This document shows, piece by piece, positions 21,728-32,167 of a stretch of 64,000 nucleotides of DNA. This DNA comes from Paraoerskovia sediminicola (lineage in GTDB: Bacteria; Actinomycetota; Actinomycetes; Actinomycetales; Cellulomonadaceae), in NCBI RefSeq assembly GCF_030296575.1, contig NZ_AP027729.1, positions 3,100,001-3,164,000 of the forward strand, in the 5' to 3' direction. The stretch's first letter is position 1. Each line of letters opens with the position of its first letter. A program made the position numbers and the translations under genes. A model generated the notes under the pieces. That model did not search any database. It saw nothing but the letters and a program-made list of their open reading frames with translations, and was not told the DNA's origin.

Positions 21728-22855
21728 GTGGCCCCGGAGCAGCGAACGACCCGTCCAGAACAGACGCACGACACCCCCGGCACGTCGGACGCCACTGACG
21801 CCACTGACGCCACTGACGCCACAGTCACCACAGTCACCACAGACACCAATGACGCCTCGGTCGCCCTGACCGCCTCAGACCCCTCGCAGGCTTGGACGAC
21901 GGACCCGCTGCTCGGCACGCCCTTCGAGACCCGCGCACTAGGGGACGCGACGCTCGTGCGGACCGCTGCGACGCCGTCCGACCCCCGGGCCGTGGTGCTG
22001 TACCTGCACGGGTACAACGACTACTTCTTCCAGGCCCACCTGGCCGAGGCGTTCACCGACGCCGGGTACGCCTTCTACGCGCTCGACGCGCGTCGGTGCG
22101 GGCGCTCGCTGCGCGACGGCGACGTGCCCCACTACCAGGACGACCTGCACGAGCAGGCCAACGACCTGAGCAACGCGGTGCGCGTCCTGAGGCAGCGTCA
22201 CCCGGGCGTGCCGCTCGTCGTGAACGCGCACTCGACCGGCGGGCTCGTGGCGTCCCTGTGGGCCCACTCGTTGCGCGACGCCGGGGTGCCGGACGCCCTC
22301 GTGCTCAACAGCCCGTTCCTCGACATCGGCGCGAGCCGGTGGTTGCGCGCGGCCGCCTCCCGCGTCGTCGACCTCGGTGCGCAGCTCGCCCCGCAGAGGC
22401 CCTTGACCTCCGCGCCCTCCTACTACGCCACGTACCAGCACGTCTCCGCGGGCGGCCGCTGGACGTTCGACACCGAGCTCAAGCGCACGACCGGGGTCCC
22501 GGCGCGCGCCGGATGGGTCAGGGCGGTCCTGCGCGGGCAGGCCAGGATCGCCCGGCGCCTCGCGATCTCGTGCCCGGTGCTCGTCGCCCGCTCCGACGCC
22601 TCCGGACCGGACTCCCCGACCAACCCGGACCTCGACCGGCAGGACACCGTGCTGAACGTGGCGAACATCTCCCGTGACGCCCCGCTGCTCGGCGACCGGG
22701 TGGACGAGCTGGTCGTCGAGGGCGGGGTCCACGACCTCGTGCTCTCCGCCGCGGAGCCGCGGGCGGCCTACCTGGAGGGGGTCCTCGCGTGGCTCGACGG
22801 CGCGCTCGCGCCCGGCGTGCGCGAGCCTGCCGTGCAGACCGGGACCGGCGCGTGA
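21728..22855 (+). CDS. alpha/beta hydrolase (monoacylglycerol-lipase-like)
   Basis: Serine hydrolase of the Hydrolase_4/lysophospholipase type; substrate probably a lipid ester (inference). 375 aa. The oxyanion region is VVLYLHGYNDYFFQAHLAE, the nucleophile Ser lies in NAHSTGG near residue 170, and a late His is in GGVHDLVLSAAEPR. Residues about 20-42 are a tandem Asp-Ala-Thr / Val-Thr-Thr repeat from a 9-bp unit, probably a disordered N-terminus. No signal peptide is evident. The stop overlaps the GTG of the next gene (glycerophosphodiesterase), so the pair may act together on lipid headgroups. Confidence 0.82.
   Translation: MAPEQRTTRPEQTHDTPGTSDATDATDATDATVTTVTTDTNDASVALTASDPSQAWTTDPLLGTPFETRALGDATLVRTAATPSDPRAVVLYLHGYNDYFFQAHLAEAFTDAGYAFYALDARRCGRSLRDGDVPHYQDDLHEQANDLSNAVRVLRQRHPGVPLVVNAHSTGGLVASLWAHSLRDAGVPDALVLNSPFLDIGASRWLRAAASRVVDLGAQLAPQRPLTSAPSYYATYQHVSAGGRWTFDTELKRTTGVPARAGWVRAVLRGQARIARRLAISCPVLVARSDASGPDSPTNPDLDRQDTVLNVANISRDAPLLGDRVDELVVEGGVHDLVLSAAEPRAAYLEGVLAWLDGALAPGVREPAVQTGTGA
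21787..21846 (+). repeat. 9-bp tandem repeat in hydrolase N-terminus
   Basis: About three to four copies of gacgccact followed by cacagtcac-type units. The unit is a multiple of three, so copy changes would alter length without breaking the frame. Confidence 0.65.
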
Positions 22856-23661
22856 GCGCCGCGGGCGCAGGTCGCCCGACCTCGTGGCGCCACCCCTACC
22901 TCGACGCCCCCGGCGGCGTCGCCGCCCTCGCCCACCGCGGGTTCTCCCTCGACGGACTCGAGAACTCGATGGCTGCCTTCGCAGCGGCGGTCGATCTCGG
23001 GTTCCGGTACGTCGAGACCGACGCCCACGCGACGTCGGACGGCGTCGCGGTCGCCCTCCACGACCCGAGCCTGGACAGGACGACGGACGCGGAGGGGCTG
23101 GTCGCCGACCTCCCCTGGAGCGCCGTCCGCGCGGCACGCATCGGCGGGGTCGAGCCGGTCCCCCTGCTCGAGGACGTGCTCGGGACGTGGCCCGACGTGC
23201 GGGTGAACATCGACGTCAAGTCGTCCGCCGGCGTCCCCGCGGTGGCCTGGGCGATCGACCGGACGAACGCCTGGGACCGCGTGTGCGTCGCATCCTTCTC
23301 GGCGCGCCGTCGGCGGGCGACCGTCCGCCTGCTCGAGCGGCCCGTCGCCACGTCGACCGGTCAGGACGAGGTCGTGGCGTTCCTCGGCGCCGTGCGCGTC
23401 GGAGCCCCCACGGCCGTCGTGCGACAGATCCTCAGCGGGGTCGATGCGCTGCAGGTCCCCGAGTCGGCCGGACCCGTGACCGTGGTCGACGCGCGGACGG
23501 TGGCCGCGGCGCACCGCGCCGGCAAGCAGGTCCACGTCTGGACCGTGAACGACCCCGCCGACATGCACCGGCTCCTCGACCTGGGCGTCGACGGGATCGT
23601 CACCGACCGCGCCGACCTGCTGCGGGACGTGCTCGTCGCTCGCGGGTCCTGGAGCGCCTGA
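22852..23661 (+). CDS. glycerophosphodiester phosphodiesterase
   Basis: Cleaves glycerophosphodiesters to glycerol-3-phosphate and an alcohol. 269 aa, one GDPD barrel. Catalytic His in AHRGFSLDGLENS; metal Glu and Asp in YVETDAHATSDGVAVALHD; the late segment VHVWTVNDPADMHRLLDLGV is typical. No signal peptide is evident, so it is probably cytosolic. GTG start overlaps the hydrolase stop (GTGA). It ends about 115 bases before the convergent aroB; nothing recognisable lies in that gap. Confidence 0.9.
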   Translation: MSAAGAGRPTSWRHPYLDAPGGVAALAHRGFSLDGLENSMAAFAAAVDLGFRYVETDAHATSDGVAVALHDPSLDRTTDAEGLVADLPWSAVRAARIGGVEPVPLLEDVLGTWPDVRVNIDVKSSAGVPAVAWAIDRTNAWDRVCVASFSARRRRATVRLLERPVATSTGQDEVVAFLGAVRVGAPTAVVRQILSGVDALQVPESAGPVTVVDARTVAAAHRAGKQVHVWTVNDPADMHRLLDLGVDGIVTDRADLLRDVLVARGSWSA

Positions 23662-23776
23662 CCCGACCACCGCCGCCCCTGGCCGGGCCGGGTCGGGCCG
23701 AGGAATCTGGACTACGTCCTGCGCTTCACGCGGGCAGTCGTCCTGACCTTCGTCACGACCGTGACCCTCGTCGGGG

Positions 23777-24986
<1,210 letters not shown>

Positions 24987-24990
<4 letters not shown>

Positions 24991-25606
24991 GGTGCGGTCG
25001 GGGTCGATGGGTCGATGCCGTCGGCGATCGTCGCCGCCACCTGGGCAGGGCTCAGCCCGTCGGTGAGGACGGTCCGCGTGGCCACCGTCGTGTACACGGG
25101 ACGCCTGGCCTCCATGAGCGCCTGCCACTTCGCCCGCGGGTTCCCGAGCAGCAGCGGCCGCGACCGGTTGAAGCCGACCCGCGGCGCGGCGTGCGCGAGC
25201 GAGACGTCCAGGAACACGACCTCGCCGCCCTCCCGCGCGTAGGCGGCCAGAGCCTCCTGGGAGTGGACGTCGAGCACCGCTCCCCCGCCGAGCGACAGGA
25301 CGCCGTCGTGGAGCGCCAGCGCCGACGTTACGGCCTCCCGCTCGAGCGCCCGGAACGCGGGCTCGCCGTCGTCGAAGAAGATCTCGCTGACGGGCTTGCC
25401 GGCCGTCTCCTCGACGTCGGTGTCCGTGTCCCGGTGGACCAGGTCCCAGCGCTGCGAGAGCAGCCGCGCCACCGTCGACTTGCCCGACCCGGGGGCCCGA
25501 CGAGCACCACCACGGGTCCGTGCCCCGACCTCGCCCTGCGGGGCGGTCGGGCGTCGCCGTCCCCGTCGACCGCAGGCACGGTGTCTCGCGTCGCGTCGCT
25601 CGTCAT
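24987..25606 (-). CDS. aroK: shikimate kinase (frameshifted)
   Basis: Phosphorylates shikimate. The N-terminus GHGPVVVLVGPPG is in one frame. The other carries MARLLSQRWDLVHRDTDTDV (shikimate-binding Asp), GGGAVLDV and the lid segment RPLLLGNPRAKWQALM. The P-loop GxxGSGKST is cut exactly at the break. The C3 run at 25488-25490 needs one more C, which restores GPPGSGKST. The restored length is 206 aa with about 30 extra N-terminal residues. The ATG lies one base after the aroC stop. Confidence 0.92.
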
Positions 25607-25607
25607 C

Positions 25608-26822
25608 TCAGCGCTGCAGCTCGGGGATCGCGGCGAGGTAGGTCTCGGCGTTGCGGCGGACCTCGTCGACGCTGTCGCCGCCGAACTTCTCGATCGCGGC
25701 CTGCGCCAGCACGAGAGCCACCATCGCCTCGGCGACCACGGCTGCGGGCGGCACCGCGCACACGTCGGAGCGCTGGTGCTGGGCGGTGGCCTCGTCCTCG
25801 GAGGCCGTGTCGATGGTCCGCAGCGCACGGGGCACCGTCGAGATCGGCTTCATCGCCGCGCGCACGCGGAGCGTCTCACCGTTCGTCATGCCGCCCTCGA
25901 GGCCGCCGGCCCGGTTGGACAGCCGCTTGATCGTGCCGTCCTCGCGCACCATCTCGTCGTGGGCCTGCGAACCCCGGCGGCGTGCCGTGCGGAACCCGTC
26001 ACCGACCTCGACGCCCTTGATCGCCTGGATGCCCATGAGGATCCCGGCGAGCCTCGAGTCCAGCCGCCGGTCGGCGTGCACGTAGGAGCCGAGCCCGGTC
26101 GGGACGCCGTAGGCGAGGACCTCGACGACGCCGCCGAGCGTGTCGCCGGCCTTCTTGCAGTCGTCGATCTCCGCGACCATCGCGGCCGCGGTCGCCTCGT
26201 CGTGGCAGCGCACCGGGTTCGCGTCGAGCGCTGCCACGTCGTCGGGCGTCGGCAGCGCGGCGTCCTCGGGGACCTCGACGGGGCCGATCGCCGTCACGTG
26301 CGAGACGAGCCGGACGCCGAGGGCCTGCTCGAGGAACTTCGCGGCGGCGGTGCCGAGTGCGACCCGTGTCGCGGTCTCCCGCGCGGACGCGCGCTCCAGG
26401 ACGGGGCGCGCGTCGTCGAACCCGTACTTGCGCATGCCCACCAGGTCGGCGTGACCGGGCCGGGGACGCGTCAGGGGGCGGTTGCGGGCGATCTCGCGCG
26501 CGTCGCCGGTCCCGGCGTCGATCTGCAGCGCCTCGTCGGGCACCGGGTCGGACGACATGACGTCGACCCACTTGGGCCACTCGGTGTTGCCGATCTCGAT
26601 CGCCAGCGGGCCACCCTGGGTGACCCCGTGGCGCAGACCGCCCAGCACACGCACCGCGTCCTGCTCGAACTTCATGCGTGCGCCGCGGCCGTAGCCGAGC
26701 CGGCGCCGCGCGAGCGCGTCCTGGACGTCCTTGATCACGATCTCGACGCCGGCGGGGAGCCCTTCGAGGATCCCGACCAACGCCTCACCGTGCGACTCAC
26801 CTGAGGTCAACCACCGAAGCAT
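25608..26822 (-). CDS. aroC: chorismate synthase
   Basis: Converts EPSP to chorismate using reduced FMN. 404 aa. It begins [20 protein letters not shown], the chorismate synthase signature 1, and carries the conserved [21 protein letters not shown] region with the SARET segment, and later [20 protein letters not shown]. First gene of the aroC-aroK-aroB operon. ATG 26822 is taken as start because the family begins here; the frame is open further upstream without support. Confidence 0.97.
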   Translation of the reverse strand: MLRWLTSGESHGEALVGILEGLPAGVEIVIKDVQDALARRRLGYGRGARMKFEQDAVRVLGGLRHGVTQGGPLAIEIGNTEWPKWVDVMSSDPVPDEALQIDAGTGDAREIARNRPLTRPRPGHADLVGMRKYGFDDARPVLERASARETATRVALGTAAAKFLEQALGVRLVSHVTAIGPVEVPEDAALPTPDDVAALDANPVRCHDEATAAAMVAEIDDCKKAGDTLGGVVEVLAYGVPTGLGSYVHADRRLDSRLAGILMGIQAIKGVEVGDGFRTARRRGSQAHDEMVREDGTIKRLSNRAGGLEGGMTNGETLRVRAAMKPISTVPRALRTIDTASEDEATAQHQRSDVCAVPPAAVVAEAMVALVLAQAAIEKFGGDSVDEVRRNAETYLAAIPELQR

Positions 26823-26942
26823 GGGACCGATCTTCCCACGCCGGTGACGTGGGCCGGGTCCCCGACCGCACCGCGGGACGAGCCCGCGGCAAGGCCGTCG
26901 GGGACCTGTGGACGACGGCGGCCGCTGCGGCACCGGCGCCGC

Positions 26943-26948
26943 TACGGT
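26943..26948 (+). promoter_or_regulatory. -10 element of the prepilin peptidase gene
   Basis: TACGGT, 6 nt before GTG 26955; leaderless spacing. Confidence 0.5.
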
Positions 26949-26954
26949 CGGCCC

Positions 26955-27530
26955 GTGGTCATCGCGGACGTCGTCGACGAGGTACGCCCCTTCGCGCTCC
27001 AGGCATCGGTGCTCGGCTCGGTGTCCGGGGTCGTCGGCGCGGCCTGGGCGCTCGCGCACGAGGTCCCCTGGGTGGCCCCGGCGTTCGCGGTCGTGGCCGC
27101 GGCGGGCGCCGTGCTGTCCGTGATCGACGCACGCACGCACCGGCTCCCGGACCCGATCACGATCCCCTCGACCGTGGTCGTCATCGCGCTGCTGGTCGCC
27201 GCCTCGCTCCTCGACGGAGACCCGGCCGCCGCGGTGCGCGCCGTCGCGGGCTCGGCCGCGGCGTTCGTCTTCTACCTGGCCCTGGCTCTCGTGTCGCCCG
27301 ACGGCCTCGGGTTCGGCGACGTGAAGCTGTCGGCGCTCCTCGGTGCACCGCTGGCGTGGCTCGGCTGGGGACCTCTCCTCGGGGGCACGGTCCTCGCTTT
27401 CGTGCTCGGCGGCCTCGTCGCGCTCGGCCTGGTGCTCGCGCGCCGCGCCACGCGGACGACGCGCATCCCGTTCGGCCCGTACATGGTCGTCGGCGCGGTC
27501 CTCGCCGTCGCCGCCGCGGGCACGCCGTGA
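26955..27530 (+). CDS. prepilin peptidase (TadV/CpaA-like, A24)
   Basis: Membrane aspartic peptidase that processes type IV/Flp pilins. 191 aa from GTG 26955. The first catalytic Asp is in [14 protein letters not shown] and the second in [14 protein letters not shown] (GxGD motif). About five to six membrane segments are visible. The N-terminal methylase domain of PilD-type enzymes is absent. No pilin genes are nearby in the window; aroC is divergent, and in related actinobacteria this gene often sits next to aroC. Confidence 0.85.
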   Translation: MVIADVVDEVRPFALQASVLGSVSGVVGAAWALAHEVPWVAPAFAVVAAAGAVLSVIDARTHRLPDPITIPSTVVVIALLVAASLLDGDPAAAVRAVAGSAAAFVFYLALALVSPDGLGFGDVKLSALLGAPLAWLGWGPLLGGTVLAFVLGGLVALGLVLARRATRTTRIPFGPYMVVGAVLAVAAAGTP

Positions 27531-27565
27531 TCCGGACCGAGCACCGTGGGACCGTCACCGACGCC

Positions 27566-27571
27566 TAGTCT
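27566..27571 (+). promoter_or_regulatory. -10 element of the PAC2 gene
   Basis: TAGTCT, 6 nt before ATG 27578; leaderless spacing. Confidence 0.5.
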
Positions 27572-27577
27572 GGTCCG

Positions 27578-28462
27578 ATGAGCGAGAAGTGGGACGACCG
27601 GACCCGTGGGGCGCACGAGCGCGACGGCGACGACGAGCGCCTGCGCACCGTGCTCGTCGCAGCGTTCGAGGGCTGGAACGACGCCGGGTCCGCCGCGACC
27701 GGCGCGGTCCAGCACCTCCACGATGCGTGGGACGCCGTCGACGTCGCCGAGATCGACCCCGAGGACTACCACGACTTCCAGGTCAACCGACCGGTCGTGT
27801 CCACCGCGGACGACGGCCGGCGGACCATCGAGTGGCCGACGACGACGGTCGCCACGGCCCGCACCCCGGTGACCGGACGACGCGTGGTGCTCGTGCAGGG
27901 CATCGAGCCCAGCACGCGGTGGCGGTCCTTCTGCCGGGAGCTTCTCGACCTGGCGGAGCGGTACGAGGTGCAGACCGTCGTGACCCTCGGCTCGCTGCTC
28001 GCCGACGTGCCGCACACCCGTCCGATCCCGCTGACCGCGACCTCGGAGGACGAGGTCCTGCGGGCCTCGCTCGACGTCGCACCCAGCGGTTACGAGGGTC
28101 CCACCGGGATCGTCGGGGTCCTCCAGCACGCCGCGGGCGAGCGAGGTCTGCGGTCGGTCTCGCTCTGGGCCGCGGTGCCGCACTACGTGGCCCACCCGCC
28201 GTCGCCGAAGGCGACGCTCGCGATCCTGACCCGGCTCGAGGAGCTGCTCGGCGAGCCGGTGCCCCTCGGGGAGCTCCCCGAGGACGCCGAGGCGTGGCAG
28301 CGCGGCGTCGACGAGCTCGCGCAGGAGGACGCCGAGGTCGCGGAGTACGTGCAGCAGCTGGAGGAGGCCAAGGACACGGCCGACCTCCCGGAGGCGACGG
28401 GCGAGGCGATCGCCCAGGAGTTCGAGCGCTACCTCAAGCGCCGGGGCGGTCCCGAGAAGTAG
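27578..28462 (+). CDS. PAC2-family protein (proteasome assembly chaperone-like)
   Basis: 294 aa, cytosolic. PAC2 family region: LVAAFEGWNDAGSAATGAVQ near residue 27, then VLVQGIEPSTRWRSFCRELL and the GSLLADVPHTRPIPLT segment, all typical of the actinobacterial PAC2 proteins. The C-terminus is an acidic helical stretch (AQEDAEVAEYVQQLEEAKDT). The eukaryotic relatives assist 20S proteasome assembly; the bacterial role is not established. Convergent with mshC, four bases apart. Confidence 0.88.
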   Translation: MSEKWDDRTRGAHERDGDDERLRTVLVAAFEGWNDAGSAATGAVQHLHDAWDAVDVAEIDPEDYHDFQVNRPVVSTADDGRRTIEWPTTTVATARTPVTGRRVVLVQGIEPSTRWRSFCRELLDLAERYEVQTVVTLGSLLADVPHTRPIPLTATSEDEVLRASLDVAPSGYEGPTGIVGVLQHAAGERGLRSVSLWAAVPHYVAHPPSPKATLAILTRLEELLGEPVPLGELPEDAEAWQRGVDELAQEDAEVAEYVQQLEEAKDTADLPEATGEAIAQEFERYLKRRGGPEK

Positions 28463-28466
28463 CCGG

Positions 28467-29741
28467 TCAGAGCCGCACGCCGAGCAGCGCGTTCACCGCG
28501 CGGGCGATCACGCCCGGCGCGCCGACCTCGTCGGCGCTCGTGTCGCGGCCCTCGCGCAGCGACTCGTCGGCCCACGCGTCGACCGCGGCCAGCGCCGTCG
28601 GAGCGTCGAGGTCGTCGGCCAGCGCGGCGCGGACGGCCGCCAGGGTCGCGTCCGGGCTCGGGCCGCCGTTCCCCGACACCGCGGCGAGCCAGCGGTCGTG
28701 CCTGGCGACGCCGGCGGCGAGGACGTCGTCGGTCCACTCCCACTCGGAGCGGTAGTGCTGTCCCAGGACGGCGAGGCGGATCGCCATGGGCGCCACGCCG
28801 TCGGCCCGGAGCCGCGAGACCAGGACGAGGTTCCCGCGGGACTTGCTCATCTTGTGGCCGTCGTAGGAGATGAGGCCGGCGTGGACGTGGGTGCGTGCGC
28901 CGTGCCCGTCGTCCATGACGCGGGCGTGGGAGGTCGACATCTCGTGGTGCGGGAACAGCAGGTCGGCGCCGCCGCCCTGCACGTCGAACGGCAGGCCGAG
29001 AGCGTCGCGGGCGATGACGGCGCACTCGACGTGCCACCCCGGACGCCCGGAGCCGAGCACGTCGTGCTCCCAGAAGGGCTCGCCGTCGCGCTCACGCCGC
29101 CACAGGAGCGGGTCGAGCGGTGCGCGCTTGCCCGGACGCTCGGGGTCTCCCCCGCGCTCCGCGAACAGCTCCGCCATCTCCTCGGATCCCATCCGTGCGA
29201 CGTCGCCGAAGTGCGCGTCCGCCGAGAGGTCCGCGTACACGTCCCCGAGCCCTGGGGCGGACCCTCCGGCCCCGTCCTCGAGAGGGACTCGGTAGGCCGC
29301 ACCCGACTCCAGGAGGCGCGCGACGGCGTCCTGCACCCCCGGCACGGTCTCGACGACGCTCTCGAACACGTCGGGCGGGACGACGCCGAGGGCCGTCATG
29401 TCCTCCGCGAAGAGCGCCACCTGGTCTGCGGCGAGGTCACGCCAGTCGACCCCGGTCTGCGCCGCGCGCTCCAGCAGCGGGTCGTCGACGTCGGTGACGT
29501 TGGAGGCCATGACGACCTCGTGGCCGGCGTCGAGCCACGCCCGGTACAGCAGGTCGAAGGCGATGTACGTGGCCGCGTGGCCGAGGTGCGTCGCGTCGTA
29601 GGGCGTGATGCCGCAGACGTACATGGTGGCGCGGTGGCCCTGCGCGGCGACCACCGGCTCGCCGGTGGTGCTGTCGTGGACGCGGACGACGTCGCCTCGA
29701 CCGGGCAGCGCGGGGATCTGAGGGGCAGGCCAGGTGAGCAC
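28467..29741 (-). CDS. mshC: cysteine:GlcN-Ins ligase of mycothiol synthesis
   Basis: Joins cysteine to glucosaminyl-inositol using ATP, the third step toward mycothiol, the actinobacterial thiol. 424 aa, cysteinyl-tRNA synthetase fold. Zn/nucleotide motif YVCGITPYDATHLGHAATY is the MshC version of the HIGH motif. The KMSKS loop is HKMSKSRGNLVLVS and the zinc-ligand region is WHVECAVIARDAL. The MshC-specific N-terminus (PAPQIPALPGRG) separates it from true cysS. GTG 29741 follows a -10 hexamer by 6 nt. Confidence 0.95.
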   Translation of the reverse strand: MLTWPAPQIPALPGRGDVVRVHDSTTGEPVVAAQGHRATMYVCGITPYDATHLGHAATYIAFDLLYRAWLDAGHEVVMASNVTDVDDPLLERAAQTGVDWRDLAADQVALFAEDMTALGVVPPDVFESVVETVPGVQDAVARLLESGAAYRVPLEDGAGGSAPGLGDVYADLSADAHFGDVARMGSEEMAELFAERGGDPERPGKRAPLDPLLWRRERDGEPFWEHDVLGSGRPGWHVECAVIARDALGLPFDVQGGGADLLFPHHEMSTSHARVMDDGHGARTHVHAGLISYDGHKMSKSRGNLVLVSRLRADGVAPMAIRLAVLGQHYRSEWEWTDDVLAAGVARHDRWLAAVSGNGGPSPDATLAAVRAALADDLDAPTALAAVDAWADESLREGRDTSADEVGAPGVIARAVNALLGVRL

Positions 29742-29747
29742 GCGCCC

Positions 29748-29753
29748 AGCGTA
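29748..29753 (-). promoter_or_regulatory. -10 element of mshC, leaderless spacing
   Basis: TACGCT on the minus strand, 6 nt before the mshC GTG start. Confidence 0.5.
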
Positions 29754-29760
29754 TCGGCCG

Positions 29761-30615
29761 TCAGGCGGTCAGCACGCCCGTCAGGAGCATGACGGACACC
29801 ACTGCCGCGAGGCCGAGCCGGTACCAGACGAACGGCATGTAGCTGTAGGTCGAGACGATCTTCAGGAAGACGATGATGACGAGGTAGCCGACCACGAACG
29901 CGATGAGCGTGGCGATCACCGTGGCCAGCGCCCCCGGGGACCCGGGCTCCGGGCCCTCGGCGACCGACTTCGCGAGCTGGTAGAAGCCCGAACCGAGGAC
30001 GGCGGGGATCGCGAGCAGGAACGAGTACCGCGCCGCGGCCTCGCGCGTGAACCCCATGAGGAGCCCCATGGTGATGGTCCCGCCGGAGCGGGAGACCCCG
30101 GGGATCAGCGCCAGCGCCTGCGCGAGCCCGAACCCGATCGCGCTGCGGGGCGTCAGCGACTCGAGGGGACGCACCCGGCGCCCGATCTTGTCGGCGATCC
30201 CGAGGAGCACGCCGAACAGCGCGAGCATCGCGACCGTGATCCAGAGGTTGCGCAGGTTCGTCTCGATCGCGTCCTGGAACAGGAGACCGAGGAGCACGAT
30301 CGGGACCGAGCCGAGCGCGATGAACCACGCCATGCGCGCGTGCGGGTCGTGCGCGCCCATCCTCGAGCGCCAGTCGTCCCCGTCCCGGCCGCGCAGCGCC
30401 TGCCACCACGCGACGCAGATGTCCCGGATGTCGCGGCGGAAGTAGAGCAGGACGGCGGTCTCGGTGCCGATCTGGGTGATGGCCGTGAACGCCGCCCCCG
30501 GGTCCACGTCGCCGATGAGCTGCCCGACGATGCTCAGGTGGGCGCTGGAGGAGATCGGCAGGAACTCGGTGAGTCCCTGCACGAGCCCGAGGAGGACTGC
30601 TTCCCAAGAGGTCAC
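29761..30615 (-). CDS. uppP: undecaprenyl-diphosphatase
   Basis: Recycles undecaprenyl pyrophosphate to the monophosphate for peptidoglycan synthesis; can give bacitracin resistance (BacA family). 284 aa, about eight membrane segments. Both family motifs are present: [14 protein letters not shown] near residue 15 and [18 protein letters not shown] near residue 165. GTG start; a TATCGT hexamer lies 8 nt upstream. Follows mshC by about 20 bases in genome order, but transcription reads uppP then mshC. Confidence 0.95.
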   Translation of the reverse strand: MTSWEAVLLGLVQGLTEFLPISSSAHLSIVGQLIGDVDPGAAFTAITQIGTETAVLLYFRRDIRDICVAWWQALRGRDGDDWRSRMGAHDPHARMAWFIALGSVPIVLLGLLFQDAIETNLRNLWITVAMLALFGVLLGIADKIGRRVRPLESLTPRSAIGFGLAQALALIPGVSRSGGTITMGLLMGFTREAAARYSFLLAIPAVLGSGFYQLAKSVAEGPEPGSPGALATVIATLIAFVVGYLVIIVFLKIVSTYSYMPFVWYRLGLAAVVSVMLLTGVLTA

Positions 30616-30676
30616 GGACCGTCACGATACACACAGGACCCGCCGAGACCGCGCGGCGCGGCCGGTGCTACCTCGG

Positions 30677-30682
30677 TACTCT
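30677..30682 (+). promoter_or_regulatory. -10 element of the aldo/keto reductase gene
   Basis: TACTCT, 7 nt before ATG 30690; leaderless spacing. Confidence 0.5.
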
Positions 30683-30689
30683 GCGCAGC

Positions 30690-31676
30690 ATGGATGAGCG
30701 GCGGCTGGGGGCGACCGGCCTGCACGTGTCGGAGATCGGTCTCGGGACCATGACCTGGGGCGACAGGACCGACGAGGACGCCGCGCGCGAACTCCTGCGC
30801 GACTTCCTCGACGCGGGCGGGACGCTCGTCGACTCCGCGGCGTCGTACGGCTCGACGGACGCCGAGTCGATCCTCGGGTCGCTGCTGGCGACCGACGTCC
30901 CGCGCGCGGACCTGGTGCTGTGCGTCCAGTCGGGGCTGCGGCGCGCGGGGTCGGTCGCGGGCACGGGGAGCGCGGTCGTCCCCGACGCGTCCCGACGCCA
31001 CCTGCTGGACGGCCTGGACGCCTCCTTGCGCCGGCTCGGCACCGATCACGTCGACCTGTTCCTCGTCCAGGCACCGGACCCCCGCACCCCGCTCGCGGAG
31101 ACGGCGTCGGCTCTCGAGACCGCGATCTCGAGCGGTCGCGCGCGGTACGTCGGGGTCGGCGACCACCCCGCGTGGCGGACGGCGGCCCTCGCCACCCGCC
31201 TCGCGGCCGGCGGCTCGTGCGGTCTCGCCGCCGCCGGGCTCGAGTACTCGCTCCTCGAGCGCGGGCTCGAGGCGGAGGTCGCGCCTGCCGCGACCGAGCT
31301 CGGCGTCGGCCTGCTCGCGTGGTCGCCGCTCGGGCGGGGCGTGCTGACGGGCAAGTACCGCAAGGGCACCCCCGCCGACTCGCGGGCGGCGAGCGACCGG
31401 TGGGCGCCCTACGTCGAGCAATACCTGGACGCCGGCGCGGGCGCCGTGGTCTCCGCCGTCTCGACGGCCGCCGACGGTCTCGGCCGGTCGCCGCTCGAGG
31501 TCGCGCTGGCCTGGACGCTCGCGCGCGGGGTGTCGTCCGCCGTCGTCGGACCGCGGACCCCCGCGCACCTTCGGGCGGCGACCGCTGCCGCCGACCTCGA
31601 GCTCCCGCGCGAGGTGATGGCGGCGCTGGACGACGTCAGCGCGCCGGGCCGCACCTACCCTGCGTGGCGAGGCTGA
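30690..31676 (+). CDS. aldo/keto reductase-family protein with altered active site
   Basis: 328 aa, AKR barrel. It starts RRLGATGLHVSEIGLGTMTWG, and NADPH-site segments (GLLAWSPLGRGVLTGKY, then SSAVVGPRTPAHL) are present. The catalytic tetrad is incomplete. Asp48 and Tyr53 (DSAASYG) are kept, but the Lys position in the strand-3 motif reads VLCVQSG (Gln80) and the His position in DLFLVQAPDP is Gln127. Normal AKR reduction therefore looks impaired. A cofactor-binding or regulatory role, like K-channel beta subunits, is possible but unproven. Divergent from uppP. Confidence 0.85.
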   Translation: MDERRLGATGLHVSEIGLGTMTWGDRTDEDAARELLRDFLDAGGTLVDSAASYGSTDAESILGSLLATDVPRADLVLCVQSGLRRAGSVAGTGSAVVPDASRRHLLDGLDASLRRLGTDHVDLFLVQAPDPRTPLAETASALETAISSGRARYVGVGDHPAWRTAALATRLAAGGSCGLAAAGLEYSLLERGLEAEVAPAATELGVGLLAWSPLGRGVLTGKYRKGTPADSRAASDRWAPYVEQYLDAGAGAVVSAVSTAADGLGRSPLEVALAWTLARGVSSAVVGPRTPAHLRAATAAADLELPREVMAALDDVSAPGRTYPAWRG

Positions 31677-31686
31677 CCCTGCGGGT

Positions 31687-32040
31687 TCAGCGGCGAGCCG
31701 TCTCCTCGATGTGGTCGTCGTCGTCGATGTGGTCGTCGATGTCCGACGGGTTCAGGTCCCGGTCGTCGTCCGAGTCGTCGTCGTCCGCCTCGTCATCGTC
31801 ATCGTCATCGTCATCGTCGTCGTCGTCGCTGTCCTCGCCGTCGTCGTCGACGACGAGCGGGGTGGCCTCGCCGTGCACGTCACCGAGCGCCTCGTCATAG
31901 GCGTCGAAGGCGTCGGCGAGCACGTAGTACGTGTCGTCGACGCGAGGGTCGTCGTCACCGCGGCGGGTGACGACGGCGTCGTAGTGGGCTTCGAGCGCGA
32001 CGATGAAGCGGTCGAGCGCGGCACGCGGATCAGCGGTCAT
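31687..32040 (-). CDS. small poly-acidic protein
   Basis: 117 aa, function unknown. The N-terminal half is helical (RAALDRFIVALEAHYDAVVT, then DTYYVLADAFDAYDEALGD). The C-terminal half is mainly Asp/Glu, with a run of about twelve Asp, and is encoded by a gac/gat repeat. The ATG is preceded by a TACCGT hexamer at 6 nt. The start 46 codons further upstream is not supported. The helical part resembles small actinobacterial primary-metabolism-linked hypothetical proteins, but I cannot name it. Confidence 0.65.
   Translation of the reverse strand: MTADPRAALDRFIVALEAHYDAVVTRRGDDDPRVDDTYYVLADAFDAYDEALGDVHGEATPLVVDDDGEDSDDDDDDDDDDDDEADDDDSDDDRDLNPSDIDDHIDDDDHIEETARR
31778..31850. repeat. cgtcgt/catcgt trinucleotide tract in poly-acidic gene
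   Basis: A run of cgt and cat triplets on the plus strand reads as Asp codons on the minus strand. In-frame slippage would change only the length of the acidic tail. Confidence 0.7.
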
Positions 32041-32046
32041 ACCCAG

Positions 32047-32052
32047 ACGGTA
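32047..32052 (-). promoter_or_regulatory. -10 element of the poly-acidic protein gene
   Basis: TACCGT on the minus strand, 6 nt before ATG 32040; leaderless spacing. Confidence 0.5.
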
Positions 32053-32167
32053 TCGCCGCCAGGTGCACAATGGCACCCAGAAATGGCGCACCCCGTCTCC
32101 GGGGCGCACCCAGAGGTGCTCAGAACCGCTCCTGCACGCTCCCGACCCGCATCGTGAGAGGACCCGG

